A stretch of 64,000 bases of DNA from Odontesthes bonariensis (lineage: Eukaryota; Chordata; Actinopteri; Atheriniformes; Atherinopsidae), in NCBI RefSeq assembly GCF_027942865.1, contig NC_134527.1, positions 1,500,748-1,564,747 of the forward strand, read 5' to 3'. The notes beneath the pieces were generated by a model that had not been told where the DNA came from, searched no databases, and worked only from the letters and a program-made list of their open reading frames with translations. Made by a program: the position numbers and the translations under genes. Shown here piece by piece: positions 56,640 through 64,000 of the stretch (its first letter is position 1; each line of letters opens with the position of its first letter).

Positions 56640-56999
56640 TAAAATGTATTGCTCTTAATAGCTTGCTACGTCACTGAGTAAAAGGCGCTGGTTTCCGGTA
56701 TCAAACTTCTGATGTAACCCGAACGCAGCATCGGTTTATTATGATTAATTTAATCACTGAATAGCGACAGGCGTGATCCTAACAGGGCTCAGAGAGGAAC
56801 TATTGGCATTTTTTTGTCGTTTGTTTGACTCACAACAGCAGCTCGTGAAATTAGACAGATTTATTTAACCTTTATATATTCATTTAACCTCTTACGACAG
56901 GTTCGATCCGCCAACTGACGTTTTTGGTTACGTTAGCAGTCATCGGAACATATTTAGCTTTAAACGGGAGAGTAGCAGCGACCTTTCAGCACTGAGTCT
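56640..56999 (+). promoter_or_regulatory. lrsam1: Putative lrsam1 promoter and 5'UTR exon
   Basis: A non-repetitive block with a CRE-like TACGTCA near 56669 and an ETS-like TTTCCGGT near 56693. It ends at a good donor, ACTGAGTCT|GTGAGT (intron from 57000). The next acceptor in line with lrsam1 is at 58087-58088. The exon is inferred from the donor only and its start is not known. Confidence 0.4.
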
Positions 57000-57414
57000 G
57001 TGAGTATAAACCAAGCTGAAGTCTAACTTTACTTAATAATGATGTGGTGATAAATAGTTTCTGTTTTTTTTTTTGCTTACATGCTACATTTGTTAGCCTG
57101 TGTTTGCTCACTAAATGTCGCCAGATTGGTGAACTGTAATGGGAAAGCTTAACATTAACCTTGTTGGGTTGTTATTTATATACGTTTAGCCTTTTAATAA
57201 TCCGGTAGCTAGTAAGATTAGCAAAGATTTGTACAAGTTGCCAAAGAGTAGGTCTGTAACATCCTCCCTCCCGGCCGCCCACTTCCACACCCACAGGCCC
57301 AGCTAACAAACATCAACCCCGGCATGAACCGGTGTTATGCCGGAAAATGTATCCCCTGATGGTCCCCTGCTTTAGATATAATATAACTACATTATCATTT
57401 GTTTACCTGTATAT

Positions 57415-57605
57415 CTGAACTTATCTGGACTGTCGCTTGTTTTTAAATTCATTTAAATTATTTTATTTGTTTCTCTTTATATTATTTTTTGTAATGCTTC
57501 TTCCACTCCCTGCTGCAATGCTTTTATTTTATGTGAAGCACTTCACATAAACTGTACTGTTTGTACATGAAATGTGCTATACAAATAAATTTGATTTGAT
57601 TTGAA
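57415..57605 (+). mobile_element. LINE tail, (ATTTG)n family
   Basis: The family 3'UTR, with a small local duplication 'cacttcacataaactgtact', and a terminal ATTTG repeat. It lies in the putative first lrsam1 intron. Confidence 0.75.
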
Positions 57606-57706
57606 TTAACAGATGCGAATTTCAATAAGTTCAAAATTGTCTTTAAAATTAAAATAATCAAATTTCATAGTTTTAGGTTAATTTTTAGATTATTTCACAT
57701 CCGGGC

Positions 57707-57806
57707 TATCAAATCAAATCAATTCAAATCAAATTTATTTATATAGCACATTTCATGTACAAAACAATTGAAAGTGCTTCACATGAAATAAAAGCATTGC
57801 AGACGG
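57707..57806 (-). mobile_element. LINE tail, (ATTTG)n family, reverse
   Basis: 'aatcaaatttatttatatag' to 'aaaagcattgcag'. It is truncated after about 100 bp, in inverted orientation to the tail at 57415, forming a potential hairpin in the transcript. Confidence 0.7.
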
Positions 57807-58088
57807 AGGGTTGATAAAACCAAGTTCTTTTCTGCTGTGCGGTACATTTTGCTGGCATGTTTCTGGCATGTTTTGGCTCCGTTGGTTCATTTAGAAGTTC
57901 TGTCCCTCCATTGAACTACATCCAAGGTGAATTAAATCTTTTCTGGCAGCACATGGTGGCCTAACGCCTTCCATAAGTCACTTTGTGTTGGGTTTTCCTT
58001 TAATGTGTCGCTTGTTTCAGTCTTCAGATGGGTCATTGTGCTGGGTTAAGCCATGATACTTAGCTGTCTTTACTCTGACCCTGTGCAG

Positions 58089-58255
58089 GCAGGGTGGTCT
58101 GTGCTTCTCCACCTGTTCCCTGGAGCGGCTCTTCACTCGGCGGAGGAGCAGAGGGGAAACGCTGCAGGCAGAGAGACCACAGGATGCCTCTGTTCTTCAG
58201 GAAGAGGAAGCCCAGTGACGACTCTCAGAAGAGGTTTGAGTATCAGCTGTGCAGG
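58089..58255 (+). CDS. lrsam1: lrsam1 first coding exon
   Basis: The acceptor is ctctgaccctgtgcag (an AG four bases on is also possible). About 95 bases of 5'UTR precede ATG at 58184. It encodes 24 residues to QLCR; donor GTAAGA. Confidence 0.9.
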
Positions 58256-61200
58256 GTAAGAAGAGGGTCTCGCAGCCGGGGGAAGCCCGGCTTGCTTCTG
58301 CAGGTTATCTGCAGGTTATCTGCAGGTTTTCTTTAGGTTATCTGTAGGTTATCAGCGTTTGTGCTCGTGTTGCAGATGATATATTTTCAATGATGTTTTC
58401 ATCTTCAGTCCAAAGAAGCAGGTGCTGATGACATCTTGGACATATCCGGCTGTGAGCTCTCAGAGGTGAGTCTGAAGCTGCTTATCGGTGGGATTTAAAA
58501 TAACTTTTTTATGTAACAAACACCAGCTGGATAAGAATACCATCACTCCCATTAAATCAAAATCAAATCAAGTCAAATTTATTTGTATAGCACATTTCAT
58601 GTACAAACAGTTCAATGTGCTTCACATAAAATAAAAGCATTGCAGCAGGGAGTGGGAGAAGCATTAAAAATACATAAAAGAACATAAAGAGAAACAAATA
58701 AAATCATTTAAATGAATTTAAAAACAAGCAACAGTCCAGATAAGTTCAAAGATAGCGTGCAGATTTCATGCATAGACACATGAGAACAGAAATGTCTTTA
58801 ACCTGGATTTAAAAATGTCTCCATTTGGTGAAAGTTTAATCTCCACTGGCAGTTTGTTCCACTTGTTTGCAGCATAACAGCTAAATGCTGCTTCTCCATG
58901 TTTAGTCTGGACTCTGGACTGGACCAGCTGACCTGAGTCCTTGGATCTAAGAGCTCTGCTGGCTTTATATTCTCTGAACAGATCACAGATTGTAAACCAT
59001 CAGCAGGCTTTTAAAATCTATTCTGTGACTGACTGGAAGCCAGAGTAAAGATTTTAAAGCTGCTGTGATGTGTTCAGATCTCTTAGTCCGGGTTAAAACT
59101 CCAGCAGCAGCGTTCTGGATGAGCTGCAGATGTTTAATGCTCTTTGTGGGAAGTCCAGTTAAAGGAGCGTTACAGTGATGGAGTCTGCTGGAGATGAATG
59201 CATCCCCACACTGCTGTCTCTACATAAAATCCACCACTTTTTTTTTAATACACTAATAGCAAACAAGCCACAAAGGAAGCAAATAACTGAGAATATAAAG
59301 AGGGAGCCTTAGAGAATTTCATTACATTTAGACTCTAAAGCAGTGAGAGTGAACCCACAAAGTGGATCTGTAGATCAACAGAGAACATAATTCACTCCTG
59401 ATTTCTGTTCATGATGTTGATTTGGCTTTTAATCGATGTGTTGATCTGTTCTTTTATGGTGCTTTTTCACTCAAAGCGCTTCAACGCTGCACATTCGATT
59501 GGTGGGCGGCTGCTCTTCCTTCTGAGCTCCAGCTGTGTGGCTTCATAAAAAACCTTTTTCTCAAGCCTTTCTGCTGATAAATAATCTTGTTGTTTGATCT
59601 GAAGATCATTTAAAAAAGGTTTCAGAGCTCTGAAATGTGAGCTCAGCCAGGTGCTGAAGAGAGAAAAGGATTTTCCTCTCATCCTCTCATCCTGTCTGTG
59701 GGTAGTTGTACAAGTAATTATTATTTATTTATTGATCTATGATGTGTTCTGCCACAGGTCCCATCCAGTGCCTTTTCCATCTGTAAGGTGCTACAGAAGA
59801 AGGTCAGTAAAAACTCTGTTTCAAGCTTTAAAGTTAGAAGAATAAATGCATTTATTGGACATTTAATGTAATGAATTACATGATAATTATCATTACGAGA
59901 GGATTCAAAGCGCATCACTTTTAGCACATTTGGGATGTTGATAGATGAATGGAGCTGCAGTTTTTGACACTAACTCATAAGGTTTGAGTCAGATCAACAT
60001 GCTAAGCTGTGTTTATGGAATAACTCTCACCTCTAAAGGAGGAGACGCACAGAGGTTTGCATCTTTAACTCGATTAAAGCTTCAGAAAGGGAACGGGCTT
60101 GAATTCATTCCCATTCTCTGTGCAGTATATTAAACTCTGTCCTCTGTTTAATATGCTGTTTAACAACCGTGCACGTGGTGGTTTCAGGTGCTCATCCTCC
60201 ATCACAACGAGCTGAGGTGTCTGCTGCCCAAAGGATGTGACGTCAGCACGCTCGCCACTTTAAAGGTAAACCAGAGTTCTGCTTTTAGTGGAGTAAAAGC
60301 CTTTCTGTCGGGGAATGTTTCAGCCAGGGCTGTGCAATACTGTAAAATCTGGTAATAATAATTTATTTATATAGCACCTTTCATACACAAAATATAGCTA
60401 AAAGTGCTTTACAAATAAGATCAATATACAAAGTAAATAAAGTAAAATAACCACAAGAATAACAAAATAGAGTACAATAGAACAGTGAGGAGGAAATAGA
60501 TATAAATTAAAGATAAAGTACTAAAAATCCATCCATCATCTTCCGCTGGTCCGGGGATCGGGTCGCGGGGGCAGCAGCTTGAGCAAAGAGACCCAGACGT
60601 CCCTGTCCCCGGCCACTTCCTCCAGCTCTTCTGGGGGGACCCCGAGGCGTTCCCAGGCCAGCCGAGAGACATAGTCTCTCCAACGTGTCCTGGGTCTTCC
60701 CCGGGGCCTCCTCCCAGTGGGACGGGCCCGGAACACCTCACCGGGGAGGCGTCCAGGAGGCATCCTAACCAGATGCCCGAGCCACCTCATCTGACTCCTC
60801 TGGATGCGGAGGAGCAGCGGTTCTACTCCGAGCCCCTCCCGGATGACCGAGCTTCTCACCCTATCTCTAAGGGAGAGCCCAGACACCCTGCGGAGGAAAC
60901 TCATTTCGGCCGCTTGTATTCGCGATCTCGTTCTTTCGGTCCCTACCCACAGCTCGTGACCATAGGTGAGGGTAGGATCTCGTTCTTTCGGTCCCTACCC
61001 ACAGCTCGTGACCATAGGTGAGGGTAGGATCTCGTTCTTTCGGTCCCTACCCACAGCTCGTGGCCATAGGTGAGGGTAGGATCTCGTTCTTTCGGTCCCT
61101 ACCCACAGCTCGTGACCATAGGTGAGGGTAGGATCTCGTTCTTTCGGTCCCTACCCACAGCTCGTGACCATAGGTGAGGGTAGGATCTCGTTCTTTCGGT

Positions 61201-63928
61201 CCCTACCCACAGCTCGTGACCATAGGTGAGGGTAGGATCTCGTTCTTTCGGTCCCTACCCACAGCTCGTGACCATAGGTGAGGGTAGGATCTCGTTCTTT
61301 CGGTCCCTACCCACAGCTCGTGGCCATAGGTGAGGGTAGGATCTCGTTCTTTCGGTCCCTACCCACAGCTCGTGGCCATAGGTGAGGGTAGGATCTCGTT
61401 CTTTCGGTCCCTACCCACAGCTCGTGACCATAGGTGAGGGTAGGATCTCGTTCTTTCGGTCCCTACCCACAGCTCGTGACCATAGGTGAGGGTAGGATCT
61501 CGTTCTTTCGGTCCCTACCCACAGCTCGTGACCATAGGTGAGGGTAGGAACATAGACTGACCGGTAAATCGAGAGCTTGGCCTTCTGGCTCAGCTCCTTC
61601 TTCACCACGACGGGCCGGTGCAGAGCCGCATCACTGCAGACGCCGCACCGATCCGTCTGTCAACCTCCTGCTCCATTCGTCCCTCACTCGTGAACAGGAC
61701 CCCGAGATACTTGAACTCCTCCACTTGGGGAAGGATCTCATTCCCGACCCGGGATTCATTTTTCGTACTAAAAATGGAAAAATGAATTTACCAATAAAAT
61801 AGAAAAACAATAAATGTAATATATATATATATATAGTAATAATAATAATAGAATTTATAAAACTAGTAGAAGGCGAGGGTGTATAGATGTGTTTTTAGCT
61901 GCTTTTGAAAGTTTGGTATCGATCCAATACTAAGTAAATACAGGGCCAGTATTACCGATACTTCTTACTACTACCATCTACTTTTGTGTTGGGGAGAGCA
62001 ATGCATCATAATTTATTAAGTGAACACATCATCAATATGCAAATTTGAATGAAAACTTGAATTTTCATGAATATTTAATTATTATGTAAGTTTTTCTTTA
62101 ATTAATCATGTTTATTAATTTAGTTTATTAAGTTTTCAGGCAAATAAAATTACTTTTATTAAGGAACTCAGAAATGTTTATAGAAAACTTAAAACTTAAA
62201 TTTCCCTTTTGGGGTGCTAATCTGAAATGTACTAAGTAAGTTGTGCAAATAAAGTGCATATTTATATGTGGGGGCGTGGACAGGGAGGAGTCGGGTACTC
62301 CGACATGTGCGCTCAATTCCACGTTGATTGGGACGTACAAAGGAAATGTGCTTGGATTCATGCGTGCGCATAGATTCATACATCCGGATATTTTTGTGCA
62401 TTGGAGGGCATTTTGGGTTTGAGCGTACACCGTGTTTCAGTAGGAAATCCACACATGTCTTTGTACACAAGGCCCCAGGAGTTGTACAGAAGAGAAACTG
62501 AAACTTAAGAATCGATCTCATCACACAAGTATCGATCAATACCCAATACCAACGTTAGTATCGATATCAAATCAAATCAAATTTATTTGTATAGCACATT
62601 TCATGTACAAACAATTAAAAGTGCTTTACGTAAAATAAAAGCATTGCAGCAGGGAGTGGAAGAAGCATTAAAAATACATAAAATAATATAAAGAGAAACA
62701 AATAAAATAATTAAAATGATTAAAAGAATATAAAGAGAAACAAATAAAATAATGAAAATTCATAAAATAATATAAAGAGAAACAAATAAAATAATTTAAA
62801 TGAATTTAAAAACAAGCAACAGTCTAGATAAGTTCAAAGATATCGTGCAGATTTCATGCATAGACATGAGAACAGAAATGTTTTTAACCTGGATTTAAAA
62901 ATGTCTCCATTTGGTGAAAGTTTAATCTCCACTGGCAGTTTGTTCCACTTGTTGGCAGCATAACAGCTAAATGCTGCTTCTCCATGTTTAGTCTATCGAT
63001 ACTTTAAATTGATCCGCCCGGCCCTAGTTTCAGCTCCCCCAGCAGCTGCTGCTCAGGCTCTGTTCTACTGATGGATCTGATGATGCCGCGGCCCCCATCC
63101 TGTTGTTTTTACTCCACATACCTCCATGCCCTTACCTCCTCGGTGCACCTGGCCTCAGGTCAAATAAAATAATAAAATAAATGAAATTAAATGAAATAAA
63201 ATAAAATAAAATAAAATAAATTAATTGAAATGAAATGATAAAATAAAATTAAATGAAATTAATTTAAATAATAAAATGAAATTAAACAAATAAGATTAAA
63301 TAAAATAATAGAATAGAATGAAAATAAATAAGATAATTAAATAAAATAAAATAAAATAGAAGAAATTAAATAAAATAAATAAAATAAAATAATAAAATGA
63401 ATGAAATGAAACAAATTAATAAAATAAATGACCTCAGAGGGATCTTTCCTTTGTGTTTCTCAAAGGTTTTGGATCTGCATGACAACAAGCTCACCTCCCT
63501 CCCAGAGGACATTGGGAAAATAACCTCCCTGCAGGTAAGCCCACCCTGAGCTCCTCCCGGTAAACGGCTGGACGTGGATCCTGCTCCTCATGTCCATGTG
63601 GTCCTTTTCTGTCAGATTCTAAATGTGGAGAAGAACCGTCTGAAGGCCCTCCCAGAGTCCATCGGGAATCTTCGGCATTTGCAGACGCTCAACTTGAAAG
63701 GTAAGAAGTTCCCCGCCTGCTTGTTGCAGGGTGAGATGAGATGCCTCAGCTAATGTTGTGCTTTAATGTTGTGCTTTAATGTTGTGCTTTAATGTGTGTG
63801 GACCAGGGAACTGCCTGAGTGAGCTGCTGAGCGCTGTGGGCTCCCTAAGCAGCCTGCGCACCCTGGACCTGAGGGACAACAACATCGTGCAGCTTCCCAA
63901 AGCTCTGGCTCACATCCGAACCTTAGAG
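58184..63928 (+). CDS. lrsam1: LRSAM1 E3 ubiquitin ligase, N-terminal exons (partial)
   Basis: Seven coding exons give 176 residues and a start [20 protein letters not shown] that matches the LRSAM1 N-terminus, followed by [19 protein letters not shown] as in the mammalian protein. Repeated L-x-x-L-x-L-x-x-N-x-L units follow: [34 protein letters not shown] and [23 protein letters not shown]1 is a cytosolic RING-type ligase with LRR, coiled-coil, SAM and RING parts; it ubiquitinates TSG101 and marks intracellular bacteria, and human variants cause an axonal neuropathy. Only the LRR region is in this window; the coiled coil, SAM and RING lie downstream. All exon phases join without a break and all junctions are GT-AG. 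The first in-frame ATG matches the family start. Confidence 0.95.
58409..58465 (+). CDS. lrsam1: lrsam1 coding exon 2
   Basis: 57 bases, 19 codons, [19 protein letters not shown]. The acceptor is atcttcag and the donor GTGAGT. Confidence 0.93.
58553..59215 (-). mobile_element. LINE 3' half, (ATTTG)n family, in lrsam1 intron
   Basis: The longest copy of the family in the window. From the ATTTG tail through the 3'UTR and the coding end ([17 protein letters not shown] in reverse), then about 350 bp further into the element ('tctgtgactgactggaagcc' block). 5'-truncated and inverted to lrsam1. Confidence 0.8.
59758..59802 (+). CDS. lrsam1: lrsam1 coding exon 3
   Basis: A 45-base micro-exon, [15 protein letters not shown]. 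The acceptor is gttctgccacag and the donor GTCAGT. Confidence 0.92.
60188..60265 (+). CDS. lrsam1: lrsam1 coding exon 4
   Basis: 78 bases, [20 protein letters not shown] to TLATLK, the first leucine-rich repeat. The acceptor is gtggtttcag and the donor GTAAAC. Confidence 0.93.
60536..60904 (-). pseudogene. LINE reverse transcriptase C-terminal frame
   Basis: A 122-codon frame: [12 protein letters not shown], then [39 protein letters not shown] and [13 protein letters not shown]. It is the conserved C-terminal region of a fish LINE ORF2. It is cut from the catalytic part by the 52-bp array, whose unit length is not a multiple of three, so the protein is frameshifted. The ATG is internal. Confidence 0.75.
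60922..61551 (+). repeat. 52-bp tandem array within the LINE ORF
   Basis: About 12 nearly identical 52-bp units ('taggatctcgttctttcggt', 'ccctacccacagctcgtgac', 'cataggtgaggg'), differing mainly at 'gtgacc/gtggcc'. The unit derives from the LINE codons for [15 protein letters not shown]. Near identity implies recent expansion. Confidence 0.95.
62566..62998 (-). mobile_element. LINE end, (ATTTG)n family, with internal triplication
   Basis: The same family as 58553. The 'aatataaagagaaacaaata' segment is present three times in tandem (62688-62805). Confidence 0.8.
63150..63430 (+). repeat. AAAAT/AAATG low-complexity tract
   Basis: About 270 bp of A-rich 'aaataaaat' pentamers in the intron, ending only about 35 bp before exon 5 of lrsam1. 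Confidence 0.92.
63466..63534 (+). CDS. lrsam1: lrsam1 coding exon 5
   Basis: 69 bases, [20 protein letters not shown] then SLQ, one LRR unit. The acceptor is tttctcaaag and the donor GTAAGC. The preceding 3.2-kb intron holds the nested hAT. Confidence 0.94.
63616..63700 (+). CDS. lrsam1: lrsam1 coding exon 6
   Basis: 85 bases, [20 protein letters not shown] then HLQTLNLK plus the first base of a Gly codon. The acceptor is cttttctgtcag and the donor GTAAGA. Confidence 0.94.
63807..63928 (+). CDS. lrsam1: lrsam1 coding exon 7 (last in window)
   Basis: 122 bases. It completes the Gly codon, then [20 protein letters not shown] to AHIRTLE. The acceptor is gtgtggaccag and the donor GTGCGT. The gene continues past 64000. 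Confidence 0.94.
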
Positions 63929-64000
63929 GTGCGTGTTCTGGCTTTCTAACTTCTGTTAATGTTGGAAAGCTCAAGATGTGAATATCACACAAACCGTGCT

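Larger units (their letters stand above)
60533..61770 (-). mobile_element. LINE 3' region with internal 52-bp array
   Basis: On the minus strand it codes [20 protein letters not shown] then LTYGHELWV, the end of a LINE reverse transcriptase. Then comes a tandem array, followed by [20 protein letters not shown] to the stop at 60536. The clade was not determined; the C-terminal [19 protein letters not shown] block is very common in fish LINEs. Confidence 0.75.
60325..63026. mobile_element. 2.7-kb nested hAT in lrsam1 intron
   Basis: The left end CAGGGCTGTGCAATACTG and the right end ...GATCCGCCCGGCCCTA are bordered by exact GTTTCAGC duplications (60317-60324 and 63027-63034). Most of the interior is later insertions: an L2-type tail (60345-60430), a LINE with a 52-bp array (60533-61770) and another LINE end (62566-62998). 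The residual hAT sequence contains 'ggtatcgatccaatac' type subterminal repeats. No transposase is recognised. Confidence 0.85.

Overview
This is vertebrate nuclear DNA, most likely from a ray-finned (teleost) fish. The coding signal is split into short exons with GT-AG junctions. The intergenic and intronic space is filled with repeat types typical of fish: L2-like LINE tails, 8-bp-duplication hAT elements, a Tc1/mariner relic, a Harbinger relic, a tRNA-derived SINE and very long minisatellites. There are no bacterial operons, CRISPR arrays or rRNA genes, and no intact tRNA was found.

Two protein-coding genes are recognised, arranged head to head. lmo4 (a LIM-only transcription co-regulator) lies on the minus strand. 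It has a probable 5'UTR exon at about 49940-50277, three main coding exons at 43029-43277, 38868-38964 and 38588-38746, and a tiny terminal coding piece (Val-Cys-stop) at 36672-36680. lrsam1 (leucine-rich-repeat, RING-type E3 ubiquitin ligase) lies on the plus strand. Its first seven coding exons run from 58184 to 63928 and the gene continues beyond the window. About 6 kb separates the two 5' ends, including a 1.85-kb minisatellite and nested transposons.

Layout: 1-34 kb, downstream of lmo4, has no recognised host gene. It contains an L2 LINE with an intact 3' reverse transcriptase reading frame, a TTAA-flanked foldback element family, a hAT family carrying a BED zinc-finger reading frame, a microsatellite-bearing MITE family ending in GGTTTCGAACACAGC, relics of Harbinger, hAT and Tc1 transposases, and a 23-bp minisatellite. 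34.9-36.3 kb is a 21-bp minisatellite directly behind the lmo4 stop codon. 36.3-50.3 kb is lmo4 with repeat-filled introns. 50.3-56.6 kb is an 11-bp minisatellite, CACTG-ended elements and a hAT copy. 56.6-64 kb is lrsam1, whose fifth coding intron holds a 2.7-kb nested hAT carrying a LINE with an internal 52-bp tandem array.

The most unusual object is the hAT family with the BED-finger frame (copies at 4822, 11125, 18331, 25782 and 38153). Four copies keep the same 101-codon frame with no visible transposase. Three share an internal tRNA-SINE, four retain a 32-bp tandem array, and two copies have exact 8-bp target duplications. The second is a group of palindromic TTAA-flanked foldback elements whose arms are about 300 bp. 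The assembled lmo4 coding sequence is one base out of frame inside a Gly-coding G tract, which looks like a homopolymer error or a real break.
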